In this document: positions 25,685 to 34,147 of the stretch, piece after piece
Layout of the letters: each line of letters begins with the position of its first letter
Position numbering within the stretch: the stretch's first letter is position 1
Assembly (NCBI RefSeq): GCF_900115755.1
Contig: NZ_FOXQ01000016.1
Span: forward strand, 35,855-99,854
From: Parafilimonas terrae
Lineage (GTDB): Bacteria; Bacteroidota; Bacteroidia; Chitinophagales; Chitinophagaceae
Reading direction: 5' to 3'
Length of the DNA stretch: 64,000 nt
The notes under the pieces: generated by a model
The model's input: the letters and a program-made list of their open reading frames with translations, nothing else
Told to the model about the DNA's origin: nothing
The model's database searches: none
Position numbers and translations under genes: made by a program

Positions 25685-27352
25685 ATGGCAAGTTTTGAAG
25701 AATTAGGATTGAACGAGCATTTGCTCGCATCAATAACAGAATTAGGATTTGAAAACCCTACACCCATACAGGAAAAAGCAATACCGGTTTTATTAAGCGG
25801 TACAAAAGATTTTATAGGCCTTGCTCAAACCGGCACCGGTAAAACGGCTGCGTTCGGCCTGCCCTTGCTGCAGTTAGTTGCTGTGGCCGATAAATATCCG
25901 CAGGCATTAATTGTTTGCCCCACAAGGGAATTATGCATACAGATTGTAAACGAAATAGAATTATTTAAAAAGCGGGTTCGCGGCATGCATGTGGTGGCAG
26001 TATATGGCGGTGCAAGCATTGGCATGCAGATAAAAGATATTAAAAAAGGCGTGCAGCTTGTGGTGGCAACGCCTGGCCGTTTGATTGATTTGATTGAACG
26101 CAAAGCCATCAACCTCGAACAAATAAAATATGTGGTATTGGATGAAGCAGATGAAATGCTGAACATGGGTTTCCAGGACGATATAGAATTTATTTTGCAG
26201 AATACGCCAAACCGTGAAGCCACCTGGTTATTCAGTGCAACCATGCCACCCGAAATAAGAAAAGTAAGCCGCCGTTACATGAACGAACCTTTTGAAGTAA
26301 CGGTTGGTAAAGCCAATACCGGTAATAAAAACATCGATCACCAGTATTTTGTAACGTCTGCGCAAAACCGGTATGAAACATTAAAGCGCCTGATTGATTT
26401 TAATCCCGGTATTTATGGTTTGATATTCACCCGCACTAAAGCCGATGCACAGGAAATAGCAGAAAAGCTTACCCGGGAAGGTTATGATATTGATGCGTTG
26501 CATGGCGATTTAACACAGGGACAGCGTGATAAAGTGATGGGGCAGTTTCGTGATAAAAGTTTACAGTTATTGATAGCAACAGATGTTGCAGCGCGTGGTA
26601 TTGATGTACAGGGCATAACGCATGTTATCAATTATGAACTGCCCGATGATGTTGAAGTTTATACGCACCGCAGTGGAAGAACAGGCCGTGCAGGCAATAC
26701 CGGTATCAGCATGAGCATTGTGCATACGCGTGAGATGTACCGCTTAAAGCAAATTGAAAAAATCGTGCAGCAGCCGTTTCACCGTTTGGAAATTCCATCG
26801 GGCAAAGATGTTTGCCGCAAGCAGTTTTTCTTCTTTATGGATAAATTGTTGCAGGCTGATATAAGCCACGGCGATTATGAAACGTATGTGCCCATGCTTG
26901 CTGAGAAATTTTCGGATGTAAGCAAAGAAGAAGTGCTGAAAAGAGTAGCGGCGCTGGAGTTTGACCGTTTTCTGAAATATTATGAAAATGCCGAAGATTT
27001 AAATATGCGCCAGCCAGCAAGAGAACCTGGCGGGGCAAGGGGTGCAAGAGGAAGTGAAAGGCGCGATGACAGGGGTAAAGGCAGAAACCGCCAGGAAAAT
27101 TATGGCAACGGTAATTATACAAGGTTGTTTGTAAACCTTGGTACAAAAGATGGTTTTTATAAAGCAAGTTTTCTGCAGTTTATTCTTGATATGAGCGACC
27201 TGCGTAAGGATGTACTTGGCAAAATTGATATGCGTGAAATGAATAGCTGGGTTGAAGTTGACAGCAAGGCAGCCAAACAAATGATGCGCTCTTTAGATGG
27301 TAAAAATTATAAAGGCAGAAGGATAAGAATGAATGAAGCAAACAGCAGGTAA
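25685..27352 (+). CDS. DEAD-box ATP-dependent RNA helicase with DbpA-type RNA-binding domain
   Basis: An RNA helicase acting in ribosome assembly or cold adaptation. I choose the ATG at 25685 (MASFEELGLNEHLL): the Q-motif GFENPTPIQEKAIP follows at once, and a promoter-like box lies just before it. Motifs in order: AQTGTGKTAAF (I), PTRELCIQI (Ia), TPGRL (Ib), VLDEADEML (II), FSATMP (III), ARGIDVQG (V), HRSGRTGRAG (VI). An RG/RR-rich basic linker precedes a C-terminal DbpA-like RNA-binding domain (about the last 75 residues). The in-frame extension to 25511 would add 58 unconserved residues. Confidence 0.93.
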   Translation: MASFEELGLNEHLLASITELGFENPTPIQEKAIPVLLSGTKDFIGLAQTGTGKTAAFGLPLLQLVAVADKYPQALIVCPTRELCIQIVNEIELFKKRVRGMHVVAVYGGASIGMQIKDIKKGVQLVVATPGRLIDLIERKAINLEQIKYVVLDEADEMLNMGFQDDIEFILQNTPNREATWLFSATMPPEIRKVSRRYMNEPFEVTVGKANTGNKNIDHQYFVTSAQNRYETLKRLIDFNPGIYGLIFTRTKADAQEIAEKLTREGYDIDALHGDLTQGQRDKVMGQFRDKSLQLLIATDVAARGIDVQGITHVINYELPDDVEVYTHRSGRTGRAGNTGISMSIVHTREMYRLKQIEKIVQQPFHRLEIPSGKDVCRKQFFFFMDKLLQADISHGDYETYVPMLAEKFSDVSKEEVLKRVAALEFDRFLKYYENAEDLNMRQPAREPGGARGARGSERRDDRGKGRNRQENYGNGNYTRLFVNLGTKDGFYKASFLQFILDMSDLRKDVLGKIDMREMNSWVEVDSKAAKQMMRSLDGKNYKGRRIRMNEANSR

Positions 27353-27367
27353 GCTGCTTTGCCTTTT

Positions 27368-27838
27368 TTATAGCAGCGTTTGCTCACCGTAAAATAATTT
27401 CCCGTTTACAATTTTTGCAGGCTGTGTATAGGTATGTTCTGTTGCTTTATTCACTTCCATAATGTGATGCACCAGCCACCCGTTCAGCTTTAAGTAATCT
27501 GATACCATAGAACGGTGGCAACTCCACCAGACCGCTTCCGAGCACATATAGGCAGTACGTTGTTTTATGGCCATCGCCTCCAGTAGATCAATACCTTTTT
27601 TAAAATCATCTGTCTCCATATAATCTGCATAACCCCTGAAAGCAGGATGCCGCCAGCCTGTATTTTTTGAGTCTTTATGCACCGGCCTTCTGCCGCCGAG
27701 TAATTTTAAATGCACATAAGCTATTCCGCTTCCAGGCATTGATTCTTCAAGGTTTTCTTTGTTGAATTGCGGTACGCGCCTTGAGCCGGGAAAGCTGCGT
27801 ATATCGGCAAGCAATTCTATGTTAAACGATTGCAGCAT
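27368..27838 (-). CDS. DUF488 family protein, N-terminus extends further upstream
   Basis: A DUF488 domain protein of unknown activity; motifs LADIRSFPGSRRVPQFNKE, YVHLKLLGGRR and a C-terminal CSEAVWWSCHRSMVSDYL are diagnostic, with conserved Cys and His residues. From the first ATG at 27838 the protein begins late: the in-frame codons upstream to about 27886 read IWTIGHSTRTLEHFVE, which is the well-known start of this family. No ATG, GTG, TTG or CTG precedes that segment before an in-frame stop. The gene either uses a rare start codon or has a small indel at its 5' end. Confidence 0.8.
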   Translation of the reverse strand: MLQSFNIELLADIRSFPGSRRVPQFNKENLEESMPGSGIAYVHLKLLGGRRPVHKDSKNTGWRHPAFRGYADYMETDDFKKGIDLLEAMAIKQRTAYMCSEAVWWSCHRSMVSDYLKLNGWLVHHIMEVNKATEHTYTQPAKIVNGKLFYGEQTLL

Positions 27839-27998
27839 CTCAACAAAATGTTCCAGCGTTCTCGTGGAATGCCCGATTGTCCATATTTCTTTATTATGTT
27901 TTATACGGCTGTTTTTTTATTTAAACTGATGCTTTTAACTGGCATAAAAACGACTAACAAAAGAACAATATTGCTACATTTATTGAACCAAAGTTATT

Positions 27999-29108
27999 AT
28001 GCCCTTCTACCAAAACATAAATGCCCATACCGTTAATGGCAAACGCACCATTGAAAGGTTGCTTAAGTTACGTATAAAACTCGATAACGAAATACCGCAG
28101 AAGCATCTTGAAAAAAACCTGCTTATTGCATCGTGGAATATACGTGAGTTTGATTCACCTGCTTATGGAGACCGGCTTGAAGAAGCGTTTTATTATATAG
28201 CGGAAATTGTTTCAAAGTTTGACATCATAGCCATACAGGAAGTGAGGCAGGATTTGAAAGCGCTGAAAAAGCTCATGCGTATTTTAGGCAGTTACTGGGA
28301 ATATATTATTACTGATGTTACTGAGGGCAGGCAGGGCAATAAAGAAAGGCTGGCTTTTGTGTTTGATACAAGGAAAGTAAAATTCGGCGGGCTTGCAGGT
28401 GAAGTTATGTTGCCTCCTTTTAAAGCAAAAGATCCTGATACCGGCCAAACAATTTATCAGCCCGTTAAGCAGCTTGCCAGAACGCCTTACCTGTGCGGCT
28501 TTAAAGCAGGCTGGGCAGATTTTATGCTTTCAACTGTTCATATTTTGTATGGCACATCTGCTGCCAATGATCCGCGCAGGGTTAAAGAAATTAAAGATAT
28601 TGCCAATGCGCTTGCACGAAAAGCAGCAGATAAATTTGAGTGGTCGGATAATCTTGTATTGCTTGGCGATTTTAATATTTACAGCCCGGAAGATGAAACC
28701 TATTCAGCTATTTTGCAGGCCGGGTTTGAAATACCGCCGCAACTGCAAAGCCTTCCGTCAAACGCTTTGCAAAATAAGTTTTACGACCAGATTGCTTTTA
28801 AGGTAAAACCCGGCAGGTTTGAGGCCACAAATAATGCGGGTATTTTTAATTTTTATGAAGTGGTGTTTACAGAGCAGGACGAAGAATTATATATACCAGC
28901 AATGGGTGATCGTTACTATACAACCAGCAGAGGCAATGAAAGGCAAAACAAAACACTTTATTATAAAACGTACTGGAGAACTTATCAAATGAGCGATCAT
29001 CTGCCTATGTGGGTTGAAGTGAAAATAGATCATACAGATGATTACCTCAGGAGTAAACTCATACCACCACAAACAGGTGATGAAGTTACAGATGCGCCAT
29101 CTGTTTGA
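27999..29108 (+). CDS. Endonuclease/exonuclease/phosphatase family protein
   Basis: A 369-residue metal-dependent hydrolase of the EEP fold (DNase I, AP-endonuclease, phosphatase relatives). Motifs: LLIASWNIREFDSP near residue 43, DIIAIQEVRQD with the catalytic Glu, DNLVLLGDFNIYSPED in the middle, and a C-terminal SDHLPMWVEV carrying the catalytic His. No signal peptide is seen, so it is probably cytoplasmic. The substrate (nucleic acid or phospho-lipid) cannot be told. A bidirectional terminator follows. Confidence 0.88.
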   Translation: MPFYQNINAHTVNGKRTIERLLKLRIKLDNEIPQKHLEKNLLIASWNIREFDSPAYGDRLEEAFYYIAEIVSKFDIIAIQEVRQDLKALKKLMRILGSYWEYIITDVTEGRQGNKERLAFVFDTRKVKFGGLAGEVMLPPFKAKDPDTGQTIYQPVKQLARTPYLCGFKAGWADFMLSTVHILYGTSAANDPRRVKEIKDIANALARKAADKFEWSDNLVLLGDFNIYSPEDETYSAILQAGFEIPPQLQSLPSNALQNKFYDQIAFKVKPGRFEATNNAGIFNFYEVVFTEQDEELYIPAMGDRYYTTSRGNERQNKTLYYKTYWRTYQMSDHLPMWVEVKIDHTDDYLRSKLIPPQTGDEVTDAPSV

Positions 29109-29150
29109 AACCTGTTCACTATAAATAATTATAACAAGCGTATATAAAAT

Positions 29151-29183
29151 AAAAACCCCGCCTAAGACTAGGCGGGGTTTTTT
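29151..29183. terminator. Bidirectional intrinsic terminator
   Basis: Inverted repeat with 13-base arms (AAAAACCCCGCCT and AGGCGGGGTTTTT) around a six-base loop, with flanking A and T runs. It lies between the convergent nuclease-like and OmpA genes. Confidence 0.88.
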
Positions 29184-29331
29184 CAACCCTAAACCCTTAA
29201 AAAACATTGCAAAGGTAAAATGATTTTTATTATTATTAAATTTTAAGCAAGGATTTTTTATTCAAGCTGTTTAGGAAAAACAGGATAATCAATACTTAAA
29301 TTATTCAATAATAAAAGTTTAAATATTTTAT

Positions 29332-30120
29332 TTATTGCTCAAGCAATTTATAAATCTGGTCGAGGTTAGGTGTGAGAATAATTTCCGTACGACGGTTTCG
29401 CGCCCTGCCTTCAGGCGTGCTGTTAGTGTCAACCGGGTCAAACCATGCATGCCCTGACGCAATTATTTTTGTTGGGTCCACTTTATAATCATTCACCAAA
29501 ATCCTTACAACGCTCGTAGCCCGTGCAGTGCTTAAAGCCCAGTTATCTTCAAATTTCATGCGGATAGGAATTGAATCTGTATGGCCTTCAATTGTTACAG
29601 CAATATCAGGATTTGCAGTTAACACATTGGCGAGCTTGCTTAAGGCTTCCTTTCCTGCCGGGTTAACTACCGCGCTGCCTGAAGGAAATAAAAACTTTTC
29701 GCTGAGGCTTACATAAACCTTCCCGTTTTTTTGTGTAACGGTAAGGTCGCTGTCGCTGTAACCAACGAGGGCATTGATCATTTTATTTTTTAATTCACTT
29801 GTAGCTTTACGCTGCTGGTCAAGCAGGTTTTGCAAATCCTGCAAACGTTTTTGCTGTGCCTGCAGGTTTTGCTGTAATGAATTTACTTTATTGGACGCAT
29901 CGGTGCTTAATTGATTGTTTTGTTTGTTCAGCGCATCTATATCAGCTTGCAGTTTATTAATGCTTGCTTGCTGTGCTGCAATTTTTGATGCCATTAAAGA
30001 ACTGTCATTTTGCAAAGTCCTGTATTGCATTTGCGCATCCAGCAACTTTCTTTTTGCAACGCATGATGACAGCAGCAGGATAATAGCCAATGCCAGCAGG
30101 CCTGAAAATTTTCTTTTCAT
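29332..30120 (-). CDS. OmpA-family peptidoglycan-binding lipoprotein
   Basis: A 262-residue lipoprotein: lipobox LLLSSC with Cys at residue 20, then a coiled-coil rich in Q, N and L heptads (about residues 25-115), and a C-terminal OmpA domain (VTIEGHTDSIPI, followed by NWALSTARATSVVRIL and GRARNRRTEIIL) that binds peptidoglycan. It would anchor the outer membrane to the cell wall. Length and order of parts agree with the family. Confidence 0.92.
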   Translation of the reverse strand: MKRKFSGLLALAIILLLSSCVAKRKLLDAQMQYRTLQNDSSLMASKIAAQQASINKLQADIDALNKQNNQLSTDASNKVNSLQQNLQAQQKRLQDLQNLLDQQRKATSELKNKMINALVGYSDSDLTVTQKNGKVYVSLSEKFLFPSGSAVVNPAGKEALSKLANVLTANPDIAVTIEGHTDSIPIRMKFEDNWALSTARATSVVRILVNDYKVDPTKIIASGHAWFDPVDTNSTPEGRARNRRTEIILTPNLDQIYKLLEQ

Positions 30121-30266
30121 AAAAAATTTTTTATATGCCGTTTAAAAATTATGCCAGAGCTATGGATCGGGGCGCCCAAAAATAAAGCCTCACTGGTATA
30201 TTTTCAGATATGGCTGATAATCATTGGGAAAAACATATACCGGCTAAAGAAATAATTTCAGGCTGA

Positions 30267-30719
30267 TTACCTGTTTTCTTTTGAAACTATTTCGCCGTGC
30301 AGCAGCAAAACATGCTGGTTATTGTTTTTCGTATTAGCCATAACAGTTATTGTTTTAAAGACAGGCCCGATGGAAAAGTTGCTGTTAAATGTTGCTGATA
30401 TGAAAGAGGTTTTGCCCGGCATAATGGGATCTTTTGGATAATTTGTTACCGTACAGCCACAAGACGATTGTGCTTCTGAAATGAATAAAGGCTTTGAGCC
30501 TGTGTTTTTAAACCTGAATTTAAAATGCATCGAATCTTCCGTTCTCATTGTTCCAAAATCAATAATAGAATCCACCCATTGAATTTCGGTATAGTTAGCG
30601 GTGTCTGCCTGTGATTTTAATATGGGTGCTGCGGCTTCTTTGTTTTCATCAAACTTTTTATTGTTGTTGCATGCACAAATGATAAATAAAGAGAATAAAA
30701 TAAGAATGACTGTCTTCAT
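30267..30719 (-). CDS. DUF1573 lipoprotein
   Basis: A 150-residue protein with a lipoprotein-like signal (LIILFSLFIICAC-type end, then NNNKK) and a DUF1573 domain: IDFGTMRTEDSMHFKFRFKN, then a conserved SSCGCTV with PGKTSFISATFN. DUF1573 proteins are Ig-like and often periplasmic or cell-surface in Bacteroidota; function unknown. Cys residues in SSCGC are conserved in the family. Confidence 0.88.
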   Translation of the reverse strand: MKTVILILFSLFIICACNNNKKFDENKEAAAPILKSQADTANYTEIQWVDSIIDFGTMRTEDSMHFKFRFKNTGSKPLFISEAQSSCGCTVTNYPKDPIMPGKTSFISATFNSNFSIGPVFKTITVMANTKNNNQHVLLLHGEIVSKENR

Positions 30720-30810
30720 GCGAAAAAGATTTCAGTTTCAAAAGTAACTTTCACTTTTAAAAATATTTGTTGAAAAACTTTGCGGCGATTCTAACAATAA
30801 AATTTTAGGG

Positions 30811-30853
30811 TTAAAAACAAAAACCCCACACTCAATAATCTGAATATGGGGTT
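30811..30853 (-). terminator. Intrinsic terminator downstream of the GIY-YIG gene
   Basis: Hairpin AACCCCA...TGGGGTT with a T-run on the minus strand; the same terminator sequence recurs exactly 370 bases (31191) and 740 bases (31561) further on, the last behind tRNA-Glu. Confidence 0.75.
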
Positions 30854-30873
30854 AACTTAACCTTTCCTTTGAG

Positions 30874-30925
30874 TCCCGCTTATTGCGGGAGAATCCCTGC
30901 CTGAACTGCGTTCACGCAGGCAGGG
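30874..30925. repeat. Pair of REP-like hairpins in unit 1
   Basis: TCCCGC/GCGGGA with a five-base loop (30874-30890), then CCCTGCCTG/CAGGCAGGG (30895-30925). The same pair occurs 370 bases downstream at 31244-31295. They overlap the 3' end of the GIY-YIG ORF. Confidence 0.75.
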
Positions 30926-31184
30926 GACCCGTCTTTCCTCCGGTTTCAGTAAGATATTTTCTTAGCCAGGCTTTACCTGCGGCCGTTTTCAGGTATTTCT
31001 CTCTTGCACGTGCTTCAACCCAGGAAGGATGCGTTTCAGTATGAATAATTTTCCATGGCCTGTGTCCTTTTGTAAACCTGTTCTTGCCGCTATTATGTTC
31101 TTTTAGCCTTTGCAAAACATTTTTGGCCATGCCTGTGTACCAGGTGGAATCAGTAAGGCTTTCTATAACATAAACAGTAATCAT
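30912..31184 (-). CDS. GIY-YIG endonuclease-domain protein (intact copy)
   Basis: A 90-residue GIY-YIG domain protein from the ATG at 31184 (the upstream ATG at 31205 would extend into repeat DNA). The motif is degenerate: VYVIESLTDSTWYTG stands for the GIY...YIG pair, then the R of RLKEHN, and the Glu of THPSWVEARAREKYLK. Members include UvrC-like and homing-type nucleases and small proteins of unknown role. The last nine residues GGKTGPLPA are encoded by a tRNA-Glu-like fragment and a palindrome, so the C-terminus is of mosaic origin. Confidence 0.75.
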   Translation of the reverse strand: MITVYVIESLTDSTWYTGMAKNVLQRLKEHNSGKNRFTKGHRPWKIIHTETHPSWVEARAREKYLKTAAGKAWLRKYLTETGGKTGPLPA

Positions 31185-31281
31185 AAATAAAAACCCCACA
31201 CTCAATAATCTGAATATGGGGTTAACTTAACCTTTCCTTTGAGTCCCGCTTATTGCGGGAGAATCCCTGCCTGAACTGCGT

Positions 31282-31554
31282 TCACGCAGGCAGGGAACCC
31301 GTCTTTCCTCCGGTTTCAGTAAGATATTTTCTTAGCCAGGCTTTACCTGCGGCCGTTTTCAGGTATTTCTCTCTTGCACGTGCTTCAACCCATGAAGGAT
31401 GCGTTTCGGTATGAATGATTTTCTATGGCCTGTGTCCTTTTGTGAACCTGTTCTTGCCGCTATTATGTTCTTTCAATCTTTGCAAAACATTTTTGGCCAT
31501 GCCTGTATACCAGGTGGAATCAGTAAGGCTTTCTATAACATAAACAGTAATCAT
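31282..31554 (-). pseudogene. GIY-YIG pseudogene (second copy, nonsense mutation)
   Basis: A near-identical copy of the intact GIY-YIG gene, 370 bases upstream of it. It starts at the same ATG context (31554), but codon 44, Trp (TGG) in the intact copy, is TAG here (31423-31425), ending the frame after 43 residues. The remaining sequence and the C-terminal SLPA end are preserved. It is the copy closest to tRNA-Glu. Confidence 0.85.
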
Positions 31555-31611
31555 AAACAAAAACCCCACACTCAATAATCTGAATATGGGGTTAACTTAA
31601 CCTTTCCTTTG

Positions 31612-31683
31612 TAGCCGGTACGGGAATCGAACCCGTCTTTCCTCCGTGAAAGGGAGATGTCCTAGCCGATAGACGAACCGGCC
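31612..31683 (-). tRNA. tRNA-Glu (anticodon TTC)
   Basis: A full cloverleaf reads on the minus strand: acceptor stem GGCCGGT with ACCGGCT (one G-U pair), D-arm with TCGGCTAGGACA, anticodon loop containing CTTTCA (TTC), variable region, T-arm GGGTTCGATTCCC and discriminator A. The CCA end is not encoded. The 3' half (18 bases, 31629-31646) is repeated in the adjoining GIY-YIG units. A TTTG-N19-TATCTTTG promoter lies upstream. Confidence 0.93.
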
Positions 31684-31701
31684 GCTTTAATTGCGGGAGC
31701 G

Positions 31702-31732
31702 CAAAGATAATAGCCATTTGCCAATGAACAAA
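31702..31732 (-). promoter_or_regulatory. Promoter of tRNA-Glu
   Basis: TTTG (31732-31729), a 19-base spacer and TATCTTTG (31709-31702) give a full match to the Bacteroidota -33/-7 promoter, with about 19 bases from the box to the tRNA 5' end. Confidence 0.7.
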
Positions 31733-31886
31733 GTTTTTAGTTTTTTTTGAAACAGAATATTTAATGCCCGGTTTGAATTCTAATTTATTCTTTACAATTA
31801 TTCATTGTTCAACTGTTGGAAAAAATTATGGTTGAATGCTGATAAAATAATGCATTATTCTACATTTATCGGGTTATAAGAAATAT

Positions 31887-32930
31887 ATGAAGAAAGCCAT
31901 TTTACTTACAAACGGGTTATATGATACAGAGGATGCCAAAACAGCGCATGGCCTGGTACGCGAAAGTAACCGTTACAAAATCGCGGGAGTAATAGATCAT
32001 GTTTTTGCAGGCAACGATGCCGGTGTTTTACTGGATAGCCAACACAGGAACATACCTGTTTATGCAACGGTTACCGAAGCAATGGCTGTAAACCCGGAAG
32101 TGTGTATTGTGGGCGTGGCCACAAGCGGCGGCATTTTTCCGGGTACATTGCTGAATGAAGTAAAAGAGGCAATTGGATTAAAGCTTGATATTGTAAACGG
32201 TCTGCACGATCATTTAAATGATCGCCCCGAAATAAAAGCGCTTGCAGCAAAGAATAACGTTCAACTGATTGATATAAGAAGGCCTAAAAGGTTGCACGAA
32301 CTTCATTTCTGGACAGGAAAGATTTTTGAGATGAACACGCCTGTTGTGGCGGTTATTGGTACAGACTGTGCATTGGGGAAACGTACCACCACCCGCTTTG
32401 TGATGAACGCCTGCAATAACGCAGGCATGAACACGCAAATGATTTATACCGGTCAAACGGGCTGGCTGCAGGGTGGTAAATATGGTTTTATTTTCGATTC
32501 AACCTTAAACGATTTTGTTTCGGGCGAACTGGAACATGCCATTCTAACCTGTAATGAAGAAACAAACCCGGATGTTATTTTTATTGAAGGGCAGTCGGCG
32601 TTGAGAAACCCCACAGGGCCTTGCGGCAGTGAGCTGCTTATATCGGGCAATGCCAAATCTGTAATATTGGTTACAGCTCCTAAAAGAAAATATTATGAAC
32701 ATGAACCTGTATGGGGAGAAATACCTTCGCTGGCATCTGAAATTGAATTGATAAAACAGTTTAGCTCAACTGTAATTGCCATTGCTATTAACACAGAACA
32801 TTGCAATCATGAAGAGGCATTTATGTTTCAAAAACAATATGAAACCCAATTTGGAATACCGGTTATGCTGCCGTTGCAGGAAGGTTGTGAAAAAATAGTG
32901 CCTGTAATAAAAAGCCTTCGCAAAAGTTAA
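31887..32930 (+). CDS. DUF1611 family protein (DgcN-like)
   Basis: A 347-residue DUF1611 protein. The second half has a P-loop fold: VAVIGTDCALGKRTTTRF is the phosphate-binding loop, and later segments QTGWLQGG and IFIEGQSALRNPTG fit the family. The first half is a Rossmann-like domain (KAILLTNG, then VATSGGIFPG). DUF1611 includes DgcN, described as an N-acetyltransferase acting on D-glutamate, and is often paired with an enolase-superfamily racemase. Exactly such a gene follows by 120 bases. The assignment to D-glutamate metabolism is inference. Confidence 0.85.
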   Translation: MKKAILLTNGLYDTEDAKTAHGLVRESNRYKIAGVIDHVFAGNDAGVLLDSQHRNIPVYATVTEAMAVNPEVCIVGVATSGGIFPGTLLNEVKEAIGLKLDIVNGLHDHLNDRPEIKALAAKNNVQLIDIRRPKRLHELHFWTGKIFEMNTPVVAVIGTDCALGKRTTTRFVMNACNNAGMNTQMIYTGQTGWLQGGKYGFIFDSTLNDFVSGELEHAILTCNEETNPDVIFIEGQSALRNPTGPCGSELLISGNAKSVILVTAPKRKYYEHEPVWGEIPSLASEIELIKQFSSTVIAIAINTEHCNHEEAFMFQKQYETQFGIPVMLPLQEGCEKIVPVIKSLRKS

Positions 32931-33050
32931 GCGAATGAAACCGGGCATGATAATTTTTTCTCACTCAGGGAAATATACATAGCGGGATTTCCTGCCCCGG
33001 TTGAGCCGTTCAGGCGGGCATGAAGCCATTGAAAAATCAAACCTGTACGA

Positions 33051-34115
33051 ATGAAAATAAAATCTTTTAAATCATATAGTAAAAACCTCTTGCTGCAAAA
33101 GCCTTATGCTATTGCGAGGGAAACGATTACGGATGTTGAAAATGTTTTCCTGGAAATTGAACTGGAAAATGGGATCACAGGCATTGGCGCGGCCAATCCT
33201 TCACCGGAAGTGGTTAGTGAAACACCAGCACAAACTTTAACAAACCTGCAATCAGGTTTTTTAGAGTCGTTTATTGGAAAAGATATAAGGCAGTTTCTGC
33301 ATCTTATTTATTTAACCAAACAACATTTTACTAATATGCCCGGAACGCAGGCCTGCATTGATATTGCGCTGCATGATGTTTTTACCAAATGGCTGGGCAT
33401 AAGCATCGTTGATTTTTATGGAAGGCAGCATCAGCGCATGCTTACTTCTGTAACGATTGGTATTAAAGATGTGGTGGCAACGCTTGATGAAGCGGCTGGT
33501 TATTATAAGCAGGGTTTTAAAATTTTAAAAGTAAAAACGGGGCTCGATGCACAGCTTGATGCAGAACGTATCATCAAACTAAAGGAAAAATTCGGTGAAG
33601 GTTTTATCATTCGCGTTGATGCAAATACAGGCTATACATTGAATGAGCTAAAGCAGTTTCTTGCACTTACAAAAAATTATCATGTTGAACTGATAGAACA
33701 GCCATTACTTCCGAACACGGATCAAGAATTATTGCAGTTGCCTGCGCTAACACGTGCTTTATTAGCGGCTGATGAATCACTCAAAAACGAAGCATCAGCT
33801 TTGTCCATTGCAGCACAAAACTTATATGGCATATTCAATATTAAACTGATGAAATGCGGCGGCGTGCAAAGCGCATTCAATATTGCAAACATTGCAAAGC
33901 CTGCAGGCATTAATTTATTCTGGGGCTGCAACGATGAAAGTATCGTAAGCATAACAGCCGCACTGCATGCTGCATTCGCCTGTCCTCATACAAAATATAT
34001 CGACCTTGATGGCAGCCTCGATCTTGCCGAAGATGTGGTTGCCGGTGGCTTTATAATTAAAGATGGATACATGTACCTGCCGGAAGAGAATGGCTTAGGC
34101 GTAACGATCATTTAG
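33051..34115 (+). CDS. Dipeptide epimerase / enolase superfamily
   Basis: A 354-residue enolase-superfamily enzyme of the dipeptide-epimerase group. Catalytic features: K-x-K in KILKVKTG, the metal ligands D in RVDANTGY, E in ELIEQPL, D in LLAADESL, and the second-half Lys in IKLMKCGG. Length is standard. Homologues epimerise L-Ala-D/L-Glu in peptidoglycan recycling or, in the DgcA group, act on N-acetyl-D-glutamate. The pairing with DUF1611 fits either peptidoglycan recycling or D-glutamate degradation; which cannot be told from sequence alone. Confidence 0.88.
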   Translation: MKIKSFKSYSKNLLLQKPYAIARETITDVENVFLEIELENGITGIGAANPSPEVVSETPAQTLTNLQSGFLESFIGKDIRQFLHLIYLTKQHFTNMPGTQACIDIALHDVFTKWLGISIVDFYGRQHQRMLTSVTIGIKDVVATLDEAAGYYKQGFKILKVKTGLDAQLDAERIIKLKEKFGEGFIIRVDANTGYTLNELKQFLALTKNYHVELIEQPLLPNTDQELLQLPALTRALLAADESLKNEASALSIAAQNLYGIFNIKLMKCGGVQSAFNIANIAKPAGINLFWGCNDESIVSITAALHAAFACPHTKYIDLDGSLDLAEDVVAGGFIIKDGYMYLPEENGLGVTII

Positions 34116-34147
34116 TAATTTACGTACATCATAATCATTAAACTATT

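Larger units (their letters stand above)
30821..31611. repeat. 370-bp tandem repeat: two full units plus a partial unit
   Basis: Unit 1 is 30821-31190, unit 2 31191-31560 and the partial unit 31561-31611. Each full unit holds, in minus-strand order, a GIY-YIG ORF, a 16-18 base segment identical to part of tRNA-Glu, two small hairpins and the AACCCCA-type terminator. The partial unit is only the terminator. Units differ by a few substitutions. Confidence 0.9.

Noticed and set aside
30821..31611. The tandem repeat read as a possible CRISPR array
   Set aside because: The repeats are 370 bases long and contain a coding gene; there are no short regular repeats with unique spacers and no cas genes.
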